The notes: generated by a model not told the origin, from the sequence alone. A stretch of DNA of 64,000 bases from Schizochytrium sp. TIO01 (GCA_004764695.1 SMSO01000031.1:3519048-3583047), one strand, 5' to 3'; shown: positions 1 to 10,361, counted from the stretch's first letter. Program-made: numbers and translations.

Positions 1-1100
1 TGATAAACGATAAGTACTGGGTCTACATACCACACCCCCTTTTCACTGTTCTTTAGAACTTCTATCTCCAAAGTATGGTCTTCTGATTTGCCCCGCACCC
101 TTTCTAGGAGAAAGCTCACGTCAAGCTCATAGGGCGCTACGTCAAGCGCAAGAATACCTGTCAAAGGTCTCCACAGAAGAGGGTTGATGCCTCCAGTGTA
201 CACCACTGGGAACGGAACGATGGCAGTGACTGGGCTCCCGTCAAAGTGGACAATAAACTCTCTAAAAGGAGAGCCGCCAGGAGCTTCGAGATAATAAAAC
301 TCCTCGGAGCCACCGTGCCCAGAAGCAAACAAGAGGATCTTCAGCTGGCAATCATTCTGTACACATGAGCGAAGGGCCTGGCTTGGAAATTTCACTTGCA
401 GGCGCTCAGTCCCAATCAACGTTCCCCCCTCCCAGGGTTTCGTAGGATCTTTAAAAGGGGCACGCAAAGCAATTGCCATAGGTAAAGGCTGTCTCCTTAT
501 GCCTCCGTGATAGATTAACGCTCTGACAGTTGCATTTATCACGCCTGTGTACGGACCTGTAACAACGTTCGGAATGTCAAGAATAGCCTGGAAAGGAGCT
601 CGACGGCCCACGATGCTGCGTGCAAGCTCTGTGATATCCCGTTCCACAAACCACCTGATTTTCCCTGGGTTGAGTGGCTCGGGGGTAGACAGGTGAAGGA
701 GTTTGAGATTATCAATCCAGAAACCCCCAATCCGATCAAACTGGCGGCCTTTGACAGTAGCATTGAGTTCTAACACAACCATGCTCACTGTATGCACATC
801 GTGAGCACAGCCAGGTACTGAAACTTTCTGTACATGAGCTTTTCGTGATAGCCCAAAGTGAGCGTTAGTTACAAGATCCACGACGCAGGGTTCTACATTT
901 TGAGGGCGTTGTAGAGGAACCTCAACAGCTATAGGGTCCGTCTTGTACGAATCATCATCTAGATTGGGTATATGCCCGAAATCAAGATTAGATCTGTATC
1001 CACGACTTTCTGCCTCTACCCAACAGAAGCTAACAAACAGGTAAAGCTGGAGTGCTAGACAGCAAAAGAAGCAGTATCGAGGTCTCGGGACGGAGGCCAT
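1..1100 (-). CDS. Peptide-N4-(N-acetyl-beta-glucosaminyl)asparagine amidase A (PNGase A) family, 3' part missing
   Basis: The minus-strand frame is open from ATG at 1098-1100 to the window edge, giving the first 366 residues; the stop lies outside. Residues 1-30 form a signal peptide (basic PRPR, then a hydrophobic run with Phe, Cys and Leu). Family signatures follow in order: FDRIGGFWIDN at about 121-131, a STPEP...IRWFVERDIT segment at about 138-157, FASGHGGSEEFYYLE in the middle, and YTGGINPLLWRPL near residue 300. These match the PNGase A (PF12222-type) pattern known from plants, fungi and protists. The enzyme releases N-glycans from glycopeptides in the secretory pathway, vacuole or outside. 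Sequons at Asn113 and Asn189 fit a secreted protein. No intron is needed. I am confident of the family; activity cannot be judged from a partial gene. Confidence 0.85.
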   Translation of the reverse strand, partial: MASVPRPRYCFFCCLALQLYLFVSFCWVEAESRGYRSNLDFGHIPNLDDDSYKTDPIAVEVPLQRPQNVEPCVVDLVTNAHFGLSRKAHVQKVSVPGCAHDVHTVSMVVLELNATVKGRQFDRIGGFWIDNLKLLHLSTPEPLNPGKIRWFVERDITELARSIVGRRAPFQAILDIPNVVTGPYTGVINATVRALIYHGGIRRQPLPMAIALRAPFKDPTKPWEGGTLIGTERLQVKFPSQALRSCVQNDCQLKILLFASGHGGSEEFYYLEAPGGSPFREFIVHFDGSPVTAIVPFPVVYTGGINPLLWRPLTGILALDVAPYELDVSFLLERVRGKSEDHTLEIEVLKNSEKGVWYVDPVLIVY

Positions 1101-2727
1101 GACCATCCTACCACGGGGATGACCTTGATGAAAGCTGCAAAGAATGTTCTACAACGATGAGATCAGCTAAGACCCAAGCTCAAAGCATGCGACAAGTAAA
1201 GCACTATTGCGTGTTTGATTGTGTCTGGCCTCAATTCGAAAATCAACGATTAACAAGTCTATCTATCTTCTCGGGATGGAGATCCTGGAGATGATTTTTC
1301 TTTCTTTCGCACTGTTCTTATTTGTTCCATTACAATGCGATTGAATAAAGAACAGCACGAACGAGTTTTTCGCTCACTCACTTCAACCATGCTTTTGATT
1401 AAAGACTAGGATTGAGTTTGTTTCATTTTGGTCTTGTCTTTATCGACTTGCACTACAAACCAGACCTCTGAAAATAACATACAGGAAACTCGTAGCTCTG
1501 GTTGTGTCGAAGCTTGTTTTGAAGAGGCCACACAATCGCTTTTTATGCTGCTACTGCTACTACTGTCTTACTTGCCGCTTGTATATCTGCGCGTTGCTTG
1601 CACGATGAAATCGATGTTTAAGGGAGAGAAAGCGCATACAAACGAAGATGGTTGTTCACTCAGTGTCCTGGCTTTCACAACAGCGCCTGTGCCGAAGGAC
1701 ATGAAGACTTCAAGCCTATTATATGTATGCCATCCAAGAGCATTTGTATCAAGTAGAACAAGAGCAAGCTGCTCTGCCAAGTAAAGAAGTTTCATCGCGT
1801 TCTAGACCCTTTGAGGCCTCCCCAGGCAATCGATACAGCATCTTGAATAGTCCTTAATCACTGAGCTGCCGCCATTATTTATGGACACCCGCAGTCCTGG
1901 TGAAGAGGAAAACACAACGCATCTGCTTCTTCAAGTACTGCGAAAACTTCTGTTCGCTCTCTCACAATAAAACAGCAAAAGGTACCTCCTCGCTGATGTC
2001 TTTATAAGCCCCAACTCGGAAGCAGGTTCCACTGACCTGCAATACAACAATAGAGAAACGTAACGAGTAAAGTGAAAGCAAACCTCACGCGTGTTCAATC
2101 TCTCTAAACGCAAGCATAGCAAGTTGACCTCGCGGTTTTTGCTGATGTTTTCCATTGGCCGGTTTTATTTTATTCTTTCTTTATAATAGAGGTGGTTTTT
2201 CTAATCGAGAGTAGGTAGGAACCTGCTACCTACGTATGTGCGTACCTTGCTGACTCCAAGAGAACAAAAGTAACTTCTTTCGTTTCCTAATCGAAGATGA
2301 CCCTAACAATTTCCTCAGACCCTTTGTCACATTTCCTAATGCCCAGCCTATCCTTATTTCATTTTCGCTGTCTTCAAGTTCCATATTAGTTGCCATAACT
2401 TTTTCACTATTTTCTTGTTTTTCACTTTTCTCTTTTTATTCCTTTGTTATCCGTATTAGGGCCCTCACTTGTGAAAACATCTTTTCCGAAAAGAAGTGGG
2501 AACGAGACCAAAACCAAATCAAGCTTCACTTCACAGGCACTCACGCTCGAGTTCGTGCAGCCTGCTAAAGGCAGATCTGGATGGCTGAAGGCTCAAGCCG
2601 GGCCTCTGAAGCTTGACAAGGAGCCACACTTGCTCATCTCGTGAGATATACCGACTGCAAGCAGAGATCGAAGTCAAGAAGCTTTTGGAGAGTGGCCGCA
2701 TCTGACTGACTAAACAAGTCCACACGA
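1101..2727. other. Intergenic spacer between divergent genes
   Basis: No convincing gene. Short open frames here (for example around 1428-1784) lack protein-like composition. The region contains the upstream sequence of the PNGase A gene and of the acidic CaaX gene. It carries a perfect 8-bp inverted repeat GTAGGTAG/CTACCTAC at 2211-2233, listed separately. A stretch at 2655-2707 reads REIYRLQAEIEVKKLLESGRI before a TGA and looks mildly coiled-coil-like. It has no ATG in frame and could be a leader exon or chance. Confidence 0.5.
2211..2233. repeat. Perfect inverted repeat, 8-bp stem and 7-nt loop
   Basis: GTAGGTAG (2211-2218) and CTACCTAC (2226-2233) are exact reverse complements around GAACCTG. 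It belongs to a family of GGTA/TACC-rich dyads seen in several spacers of this window and lies about 500 bp upstream of the gene at 2728. Function unknown. Confidence 0.6.
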
Positions 2728-3288
2728 ATGAATATTGATTTTCACGAAAACCTCGAAGGGATTGACCTCGAAGAAAATGACTTACTTAAGAACCTTCGCT
2801 CCCTGGCTGCATGGGGTTTGCCGTACGCAGAACGTCTACTAAAAGAGCTCACTGAAGAAAGCACGATCGAAGATGAAGAGCGAGCGCACGATCTTGAGAC
2901 CAACACTGAGGGTTTTACACAAACCGGAGAGGATCCACATGTGGTTGAGAAGAGGGATGAACAAAAAGCAGATGAGGATGTTGTTTCTATGGAAACAATT
3001 TTTTGCAATGAAGAGACTTTTGAAGAGGACTTTCTTAAACCACGCACATTGCAAAAGGAAGTCTCTGCAAAAAAGCTTGGCGAGATTCAGGAAGTCACCA
3101 TAATACGGCAAACAATTCTCGAATGCAGCCCCAACCCGATGATTGACCTGGAAAACACAATGTATTTTCAAGAAGATCTTACCGGGAAGATAGACTTTCC
3201 AACTCAAGCGGGAGCCTACAAGCAATCACCACATGCTTCAGAAGAAAATGCATCTTCAGAGTCGTGCTATCCTTGCACAATTTTATAA
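2728..3288 (+). CDS. Small acidic protein with CaaX-like C-terminus, unknown function
   Basis: ATG-initiated 186-aa frame. The protein is acidic, rich in Glu and Asp through residues 5-115, and has no membrane segment. I recognise no domain. The last seven residues are CYPCTIL, so the final four (CTIL) resemble a CaaX box; a terminal Leu would favour geranylgeranyl transfer, and the Cys three residues upstream could be a second lipidation site. This suggests a peripheral membrane protein, by inference only. Codon use and the lack of internal stops support a real gene, although no homologue is recognised. It is divergent from the PNGase A gene and convergent with the coiled-coil gene downstream. 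Confidence 0.55.
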   Translation: MNIDFHENLEGIDLEENDLLKNLRSLAAWGLPYAERLLKELTEESTIEDEERAHDLETNTEGFTQTGEDPHVVEKRDEQKADEDVVSMETIFCNEETFEEDFLKPRTLQKEVSAKKLGEIQEVTIIRQTILECSPNPMIDLENTMYFQEDLTGKIDFPTQAGAYKQSPHASEENASSESCYPCTIL

Positions 3289-4072
3289 AACCTGAGTCAA
3301 TGCTCAACCAACCGTTCGCCTGCTCTTCCCTTACTTGTATTTATTTATTTTATATCTAATTTATCTTTGATCTAAATGGTTTGTTTGCTGTGAACAAAAA
3401 TGATCAACATGTATCCTCATTCATGAAAACAAATAAAATTACAGATTTAATGGTTTTAATTAATTCTAGTATACATCATAGGATACAATATAAAAGTGTA
3501 GTATATTTTGCTGGTTAAGCCAGCAGACGAGATATTATAGGTTGTATTTTGCGTGGCAGAGTTTAGGTCTAGTTTAATAAAATCATGCAAACATATTTTG
3601 TAGTGTCAGAAGTTTGCATACATGAAAGGAATAGTGGTCAAAGTCACCTAGCAGATTGTCAGTGCCTGTAACTGATGCATTTACAGAAAGAGAGTTAGGA
3701 AGTATTACATTGTGGTCCCTCCCCCTTTCTATTTCTAATATGTCTCAAGCGTCTCTTGAAAACTGAGATATTGCTTCCCGCGATGGCCAATTATAGAACT
3801 GCCATCTGTTCTTCGTCGTAAATCATAGTCCTTGTATTCTATCGAAATTGGTGTGTCTTATTGGGACATTAAAATTGCCCAAAGAGCTCGTAAATGCAGA
3901 CACCCCCTTATAGTGCGCAGTTTGTTTGTTTTTTAGAAAGAAAACGAGGGAACTGCCCCCTCCCCTGAGCAGGGTAAGATTTGGTTTCATTCACTCATGC
4001 CGATTTGTAAGTTAATTAATAATCATGAAGACCGACAATTGCAGCCGAACGGCTTTAGGAGGTGTTCATGAA
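3289..4072. other. Convergent intergenic spacer
   Basis: AT-rich 3' flanks of two convergent genes. ATTTATTTATTTTAT at 3340-3354 and AAATAAAA at 3429-3436 could serve in 3' end formation. I see no gene, repeat array or RNA. Confidence 0.5.
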
Positions 4073-7003
4073 TCACCGAAAAGCAGGCCGTCGACGACCG
4101 CCTGAAGAGGGTGTAGTGGCACTTGCCGGTGTCACGTTTGTAGTTGTAGTTGTGCCAGATGTGACTCTAACTGGCTTTCTCCTTGAAATATGTGGAGGAG
4201 GGGAAGGTGGCGAACGGGCTGCCACCTTATAAGCCGACGAAACGCGGCCCTTAAGTACTGATGACCCTGTCCGGGATCTTGATGATGGGGTTGCAGAAGA
4301 AGGTGTAGCTTTGGGCGTCAAGTAACGTGTAGACGTAAGGTTGGGTTCCTCCTGAAAAAGTTCACGTTGTGTAGATATGCGATTTCCTTCTCTTCTTGCG
4401 TACATCGCAGATGCCTGTCGGGTCACGGAAGCCGGCGTTGTCGCTGACGTGACCCGTTTCACCGGCCTCTGCGCTCCTTTCTGTGGTGTTCGCCCTAGGT
4501 GTTCTTCAGGAGTTGAAGCGAGAGCTACTGATTGATGAATAGCAACCTCCTTGCTAGTAGTTGTAGAAGCAATTACAGTTGCGGTTGCAGATTTCTTTTT
4601 TTCCTGCTGCTTCTTCCAGCGCGCATACGATTCTTCAGGATCCCATCGCCGTGAATTCGCTGCCGAATTTTCTTTTTGCTGCTGTGAATCGGTGTAAGCT
4701 GGCAGTAATTGACGTGGAACTGTAGGGAACTCACGGGTAGTATGCGAGTCCCAAGTATTAACTCCTCGAGAGGAAAGTACTGGAATATGCGAAGTAAGCT
4801 GCACTACCGGTGGAGTACAGTCCTGAATATTAAATTGATCCTGAGCATCCTGAAGTTCTGTATCAACGCTAACAAGGGACATCTCCAGGGCTTCTTTGCG
4901 CGGGAGGTCTTGCCGCGAGCCCAAAACCTTGGCCACCTGCTTTTTGAACGACGAAGCGAACTTTCGTTCAAGTGCTTTCAACTCTTTGTTTTTCTCAGCC
5001 TCCCACCGTTTTTTCTCACGGTCTAAATGTTCGCGAGTCAAAATTTGTGCAGGCTGTTGAAGCAAGAATGGGCTCGTAGAAGATTCATTGGTTTGAGTTG
5101 AAGCATGGTTACGAGTACGCTCTGCGCGCGTAAGCTCCATCTTTTTGCGAGCAAGCTCTGTCCTTAAGCGAATAACTTCATTTTCAGCGATGGCAAGATC
5201 GGCCTCCAGGACAGATTTGGTGCGTTCTAAGTCCTCGTTACGGCTACCCAAGGAAACAATTCGATGTTCTTGGTCTTCAATTCGACGAGCACTTCGATCA
5301 AGAGCATCACCAACCTGATCTAGTTTCTCTTGAAGCAATGTGCGTTCTGCCTCAATACGCTCCTCAGACTCTTTTTTAGCCTGAGCCAGCTTTTGACGCA
5401 ACTTATCTGAAGTTTGCTCAGCTTGATCAAGAGAAGCTTTATGCTCAGCTGTAATACGCTCCTGATCAGCAAGCGTGTTTTCAAGCTCGTTAGCCTGCTC
5501 TTCCCACATTTCAGCTAAAGCGCTCAGCTTGTTTTGGTTCTCTTCAAGTTCATTGATACGAACTTGCAGCTTCTCTGGAAGGCCTGGGAAGTCAGTATCC
5601 ACTGCGGGAATTAAAACCCCGTCCTCATGGCGATGCAAAGCCTTAATTGCACAATAAGCAGCAACAAGTTTGCCAAAGAGAAACTTATTATCTTCACTTG
5701 AGCGAGTCAGCTCGTCAGTTGCCAACTGTAATTGAGCATGGTAAGCTCCAAGGCGATCTAGGAGAGGATCTTTTTCTGTGTTGACACCAATTTCATGAGT
5801 TTTTGAGGCACGCGGTACCTCCACAGATGCTCTATATCCAGCAGTATTTGGTGAAACAGGTTTAGTGGCACTAAACTGATTCAAATGCGCGATTTCGCGA
5901 CGCAATTCGGCTCTTTCCCGGTCAAACTCGGCCATAAGCTTTTCTTTTTGACGAGCGAGCTCTCTTTCAAGAGTATTACGATCACTAGTCTCTGGTCGAC
6001 GCGGATCGGGCAAGTTTCTTCCTCGTACCTCTGCCCAAGCGAGGTCAAGCTGGCTCTGCTGCTCGCGATTTTTAGTGCCAAGATCTGCTACAGTGCGCTT
6101 CAGATCATCGATTTCAAGGTTGAGTTTTTTATGCTGAGCCTCCTTTTTAGCAATCTCTTCACGCCATTTTTCGTTTTCACGAGCCACTGCTGCTTCACGA
6201 TCTCGCTTCATATCTTCAATGACCCGCTGAAGATTGTGATCCTGATGCGAGAGACTCTCCCGGTACCTTGCCTCATCGGTGATATTTTTGTTCTCACGTG
6301 AAATATGGAGTGCACTAAATCGCGCAATTTCAAGATTGAGACGGTCGATCTCTGCTTGAAAACTGGTTTCGCTTGCATTACGGTTCTGCTTCTCATTTTC
6401 TAGATCAATCTGGATTTGCTCTCGCGCTGTTTCGGAGGTGCATAGCGCTGCCCTGGTTTCCTTCTCCCGACTTCTTGCCTGCTCAAGTTCATGTCCGCGC
6501 AGCATCGCAAGTGATGCATCTAAGGCACCAGCATCTGGGGTTGGAGCAGTAATGTGTCGCAAAAAATGAACGTGGTCATGCAAGTCTTTCAGCTCTGCAT
6601 TGAGATCTGCAACGTTCTTCTTGCACCCTGCAAGCTCACTGCGAAGGACAAGATTCTGAGCCTTTGTGTGTCGTGTGAGTGCCTCGCGTTGGTGGAGTTC
6701 GGCTTGCAGAAGCGATATTTGATTACGAGCCTCCCTAAGTTCATTCTCAATTCGACTGCTCGCCTTAGAAAGAGATTGTTGAGTATCCGCAAGGGCTTCC
6801 AAGCGTCTGACAGTCATATTCTGAGTAATGTTCAAAGAGCTCGCGTTTTGACGGGTATTCTCTAACGTGAGCCATGATGGACACGTTGAGAGTTCCTCAA
6901 GGACAGCATGGTCTTTATCCCCTCCACTTATTAGCCAATCTGGCTCAAAAGACCAACCAGCATTTCTTCTGCCAGTAGGCACGGCTCTTGAGCCGCCAGG
7001 CAT
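4073..7003 (-). CDS. Long coiled-coil protein, possibly cytoskeletal or centrosomal
   Basis: 976 aa from the ATG at 7001-7003 (MPGGSRAVPTG); the frame reads 4 codons further upstream to a TTG, which I do not use. Residues about 60-730 are heptad-rich coiled coil, broken by short linkers: near 160 (a TPTPDAGAL segment), near 345 (GRNLPDPRRPE) and near 400. A conserved-looking non-coil patch at about 440-480 contains KFLFGKLVAAYCAIKALH. GVNT-type elements (HEIGVNTEKD, SRGVNTWDS) and an ASTQTNES element recur between coils, as in many scaffold proteins. The last 230 residues are Ser/Thr/Arg/Pro-rich and basic (pI-raising RRKPVR, GGRRRPAFR), typical of disordered microtubule-binding tails. No motor, kinase or membrane segment is visible. 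A centrosome, basal body or flagellar-root role is inference from composition. Confidence 0.75.
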   Translation of the reverse strand: MPGGSRAVPTGRRNAGWSFEPDWLISGGDKDHAVLEELSTCPSWLTLENTRQNASSLNITQNMTVRRLEALADTQQSLSKASSRIENELREARNQISLLQAELHQREALTRHTKAQNLVLRSELAGCKKNVADLNAELKDLHDHVHFLRHITAPTPDAGALDASLAMLRGHELEQARSREKETRAALCTSETAREQIQIDLENEKQNRNASETSFQAEIDRLNLEIARFSALHISRENKNITDEARYRESLSHQDHNLQRVIEDMKRDREAAVARENEKWREEIAKKEAQHKKLNLEIDDLKRTVADLGTKNREQQSQLDLAWAEVRGRNLPDPRRPETSDRNTLERELARQKEKLMAEFDRERAELRREIAHLNQFSATKPVSPNTAGYRASVEVPRASKTHEIGVNTEKDPLLDRLGAYHAQLQLATDELTRSSEDNKFLFGKLVAAYCAIKALHRHEDGVLIPAVDTDFPGLPEKLQVRINELEENQNKLSALAEMWEEQANELENTLADQERITAEHKASLDQAEQTSDKLRQKLAQAKKESEERIEAERTLLQEKLDQVGDALDRSARRIEDQEHRIVSLGSRNEDLERTKSVLEADLAIAENEVIRLRTELARKKMELTRAERTRNHASTQTNESSTSPFLLQQPAQILTREHLDREKKRWEAEKNKELKALERKFASSFKKQVAKVLGSRQDLPRKEALEMSLVSVDTELQDAQDQFNIQDCTPPVVQLTSHIPVLSSRGVNTWDSHTTREFPTVPRQLLPAYTDSQQQKENSAANSRRWDPEESYARWKKQQEKKKSATATVIASTTTSKEVAIHQSVALASTPEEHLGRTPQKGAQRPVKRVTSATTPASVTRQASAMYARREGNRISTQRELFQEEPNLTSTRYLTPKATPSSATPSSRSRTGSSVLKGRVSSAYKVAARSPPSPPPHISRRKPVRVTSGTTTTTNVTPASATTPSSGGRRRPAFR

Positions 7004-8379
7004 GATGATTTGCAATTAAGATATTCAAGATAAGATTGACAAATCCAAAATGCCAAAAGATGCAAAGTATTGCAACCAGGGAATCTATACCTGGTGATCT
7101 CCAAATAAATGATAGGTTTGGTTTGATCCTATGTCGCTAGATCAAACAGATTCCCCTCGTAGTTGTCGTAACCTATTAATAATTTAGATAAACGAGTTGT
7201 GGCTTTTGACAAGAGCCCAGATCTTCGATCTCGGTGCCAAGCTTAACTCAGGTTGTGCCAAAAGAAGACAAGATCAGAACAGGAGAGAGATACTTGAGGT
7301 TCAAATGAACACAGCGAGGAGCAAAGATCCCACCCCGGGTCTTGCTCAGGTGCCTGCGTACGTGCGCGCAGAAGATCGCAACCGCGATTCTCAGCGAAGA
7401 GATCGTCGCCGTGGTTAGTAGTTTGCGAAGGCGAGGGAAATTTTGCATCCCAACCACCAGGGGTATCTAAGAACTCTATCCTTCGATACAAAGTCCTTAG
7501 TTACACCCCAACCGCTCCAGTCCTTCTCTATGATAATATGCAAATGGAAAAAGAGTATAGGGGCTTATTAAAATTAATGTACTCAGTGCGAGTTCGTCGC
7601 GAGACGGCCGATAATAGTGGTTGCAGAGTAGACAGTAAAAGTTAGAGATCTGTAGGGGTTATAGAGGGAGTTTCTCACATAAAGTATCCGTTGATTGTGG
7701 CGCGGAGACGTGTCAGGACTAAGGTTGTTTTTGTAAGATGCCGTTTACTCTGCACAAGAGACAAAGAGCTCGCCTGGTCCCGGGTTTGCGACGTAGGACA
7801 AGTAAATCGCTCAAAGTAAGCGTGTACTTGTGGAGGCCTTTCCTTGCAGATACTCCATACCGAAAAATAAACAAAGTAAGAGTATTAGTGAATTAGTGTC
7901 GTGACAGCTTTCTCCCGACTTCGTGGTAAGTGCCCGAAATCGAGAAATTGATCAGTAGGAAGGTAGGGCTTAGAGTCCAAAAGGTGTCAAAAAATTGCTC
8001 GTTCGCCAACATTCTAAAGTACCTTTAACAAAGCACCAACACTAAGACTGCTTGCCTCGCTTATAGTATCAAAGTTGCCCACGACACAGCATTATCTACG
8101 CATGCATGCATCTAGACAAACATTGTTTCCACTCGTTCATTGACTCATGATTCACTGCTCATTTTAGAAATTGATTGAAATCTCAGCAGAACGGAAGTGG
8201 TAGCCAAACCCTAGCCTGTCTCTAGTTGTTACAAAAGAGGAAGAGGGCGTTTACATCTCCGTTGAAGTGACGAAGCTGTGTCAAGCTTTACTCCTGAAAG
8301 TAAAACTTTGATACAATAGTAAAGAGGAAGTAGTTGAGTGTGTATGTGTGTGCAAGTGTTTATATGTGATTAGGTAAGC

Positions 8380-8402
8380 AATCAACTTGAAATCAGTTGA
8401 TT
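8380..8402. repeat. Inverted repeat, 8-bp stem and 7-nt loop
   Basis: AATCAACT (8380-8387) and AGTTGATT (8395-8402) are exact reverse complements around TGAAATC. On the minus strand it overlaps the stop of the small ORF at 8401-8511, so it could be a 3' hairpin of that transcript. It does not resemble the histone stem-loop consensus. Confidence 0.5.
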
Positions 8403-8511
8403 ATTTGGTTGCTTGTTTCTTAGCTTGCAAGGTTGCCTGAACGAGCAAATCCTGCTTTCGTTCACGTTGCATCTGCTGCAGCTTCCGACAGTGCTTGGTG
8501 GACTTAGGCAT
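8401..8511 (-). CDS. Possible small basic ORF (36 aa), unknown
   Basis: ATG at 8509-8511, TAA at 8401-8403. The peptide begins MPKSTKHCRKLQQMQRERKQ and ends QAKKQATK; it is very Lys/Arg/Gln-rich and predicted helical. An in-frame TAG about 20 codons upstream means the ATG is the only start unless an intron intervenes. It could be a free micropeptide, the last exon of a spliced gene with sequence at 8625-8750, or chance. Composition is the only evidence; I recognise no family. Confidence 0.2.
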   Translation of the reverse strand: MPKSTKHCRKLQQMQRERKQDLLVQATLQAKKQATK

Positions 8512-9104
8512 AGGAGGCCAAGGCCCTCGAAAGAGTTGAAGCGCCGACCCGCTTCGCTAGCTCAGGGGAAACACCGACTAAAGAGGTGATTTATACTGGT
8601 GCGCAGAAGACTTGGACGTTCCCAAAGCACATCAACTCACTTTTCAGTAGAATCGTAAGGAGCTAAATAGGTAACATTTGGGTAGAGAGTCCGAAGACTT
8701 GGTGGAGTTGTGTCTGCAAAGCATTTCAGCTTGCCAAACGAGCAGCGACACTTGCATCAGCGACACTAGCAAGAGCAAAGTCTGGCCTGTGGATAAGCTG
8801 TTGGTTGCTTTCGCGGTGGACGTCGCGCGAAGAGGGACCCAATACGCTTTGAGAATAGGAGATCTTTCATACCAGCACAGTGCAGTGCAAAGAATCAATC
8901 AACCAAGTGATCTTCATCTACAGATTCGTGGGAAATCCAATTAAGTAGCATTAGCCGACACACATTAGAAGAATTGTATCTTCGCGGCGATTCAGGATCG
9001 AGAAGAAACAATCTCCAGACCTCTGTGCTGACAGCCTGTAATCATATTCGTAGAAGAGCTTCTACGCTCTTGAGTGCTGCAGACGCAAGGCACTTAGTGC
9101 CAAA

Positions 9105-10361
9105 ATGGGTGCTACTTCAAGCATAACGAAAAAACCTGCTCCTGAGGTGCGGACATTGTCGATCCAGCGCCTCAGCCGCAGCAATTCGCATCCAGAAATT
9201 GGGTCACTGGAGTATGAGACCCCTCCAAAGAAGTCGACTACGTACGAAGCGCAGAGCGCTTTGGAGCAGCGTGTCATTAAAACTCTGAAAGAGAAGAACA
9301 AAGAGCGTATGCAGGCTGGCCGCTCTCACAGTTCATGTGTAAATCGTGTCTTGTTGAACTTTCCGAAGATGCAAAAGACATTCAAGGAATTGCATCGCTT
9401 GTATGATGAGACAGACACAGACCAAAGTGGCAGTTTGGAATTCAACGAAGTTGAAATTCTCATGGGCAAGCTTAATCCCTCTATCAAAAAGGACACCATT
9501 GTACAGATCTTTCAAGATGCTGACGTTTCGAAAGATGGATCTGTTCAATTTAAGGAGCTTATTTGCTGCATTGGGTTGGCGTACATTCTTGACCTTATTC
9601 CTGAGCTCTCAGAGGAAGAAAGCAGCGAAGTTAGATCAAAAATATTCGCAGATACAAAGGGTGTCAGGCGTGTGTTTGAACTTGCGACGGAAATGTTTCT
9701 TGCATTTGATGTATCTTGCTCTGGAGTGATTACTTACAAAGATATGGAGAAAGCCCTAAATGAAACCTCTGGCGAGGCTGAAATGACCAAAGACACGCGA
9801 GCTAGTAATCAACGGCGTCGCGACTCTCAATCTCGTCGCAACTCAGTTGACCCTGCTCAACTTATGTTTGCTTCGCAGAAACGCAAAGGAAGTTGGAAAG
9901 ACTCTCTCGGAGGACTTTTGGCTGGCAGACAGAATAGCAAAGACAAAAATAGCCTCATCCAGTTTGAGCAGCTGGTGCGCACCTCCTCGTCGGGTAGAAA
10001 CGTGGCGGTGCACGAGTGGAAGCAGCACAAGGAGGAGTCAGAGAGTGGTGAAATTGACATTGAGACAGGCGAGGTGACGAACCTCAATGGCCCAGGCAGT
10101 GCAAGAAGCAGGTCGAGCGGAGGAGAAAAAATGGTTGAGGTTCAAAAACCTGCTTTCAATCCAGCACCACCAAAGAAGGGCTCAGTTTCAAGAAGCGGCA
10201 GTACACATCAAGACCTGATCAGTGGCTTCATGAGTGTTGAGCGATGGAAGGAGCTTGATCTTGATGGGTCAGGTGAGATCACCTTTATGGAGTTCCTCGT
10301 GACTTTTGTTAAGTGGGTTTCATCTTTATCAGGTGAGGATGAGGACGAGGATGATGCATAA
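9105..10361 (+). CDS. EF-hand calcium-binding protein, probably N-myristoylated
   Basis: 418 aa starting MGATSSITKK: Gly2 followed by Ser at positions 5 and 6 fits an N-myristoylation site, suggesting membrane attachment. Two canonical EF-hand loops lie at 104-115 (DTDQSGSLEFNE) and 140-151 (DVSKDGSVQFKE). A degenerate loop at 202-213 (DVSCSGVITYKD) has Ser at key positions and Asp at position 12. A canonical loop sits near the end, 385-396 (DLDGSGEITFME). About 170 residues of Ser/Arg/Lys-rich, probably disordered and phosphorylatable sequence (RRRDSQSRRNS) separate loops three and four, which is unusual because EF-hands normally pair closely. The last eight residues are acidic. Likely a calcium sensor; partner unknown. 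The start context CAAAATGG is favourable. Confidence 0.8.
   Translation: MGATSSITKKPAPEVRTLSIQRLSRSNSHPEIGSLEYETPPKKSTTYEAQSALEQRVIKTLKEKNKERMQAGRSHSSCVNRVLLNFPKMQKTFKELHRLYDETDTDQSGSLEFNEVEILMGKLNPSIKKDTIVQIFQDADVSKDGSVQFKELICCIGLAYILDLIPELSEEESSEVRSKIFADTKGVRRVFELATEMFLAFDVSCSGVITYKDMEKALNETSGEAEMTKDTRASNQRRRDSQSRRNSVDPAQLMFASQKRKGSWKDSLGGLLAGRQNSKDKNSLIQFEQLVRTSSSGRNVAVHEWKQHKEESESGEIDIETGEVTNLNGPGSARSRSSGGEKMVEVQKPAFNPAPPKKGSVSRSGSTHQDLISGFMSVERWKELDLDGSGEITFMEFLVTFVKWVSSLSGEDEDEDDA

Larger units (their letters stand above)
7004..9104. other. Large divergent intergenic region
   Basis: 2.1 kb between the coiled-coil gene (-) and the EF-hand gene (+), presumably holding both promoters and leaders. 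No long gene is supported. Two items are listed separately: a 36-codon basic small ORF at 8401-8511 (-) and an inverted repeat at 8380-8402 overlapping its stop. Near 8625-8637 on the minus strand a strong splice-donor-like AAAA/GTGAGT follows about 37 open, protein-like codons without an ATG, so a short spliced gene between 8400 and 8800 (-) is possible. Confidence 0.4.

Noticed and set aside
1428-1784. 118-codon open frame on (+)
   Set aside because: Composition is not protein-like (Cys/Ser runs, Leu run from CTGCTA repeats), it lacks a recognisable motif and starts without support.
2080-2110. GTTCAATC as a tRNA T-arm
   Set aside because: The flanking bases do not form the 5-bp T stem and no A box or acceptor stem is found.
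9333-9548. Open frames antisense to the EF-hand gene
   Set aside because: Shadow of the coding strand; the EF-hand loops are unmistakable on (+).
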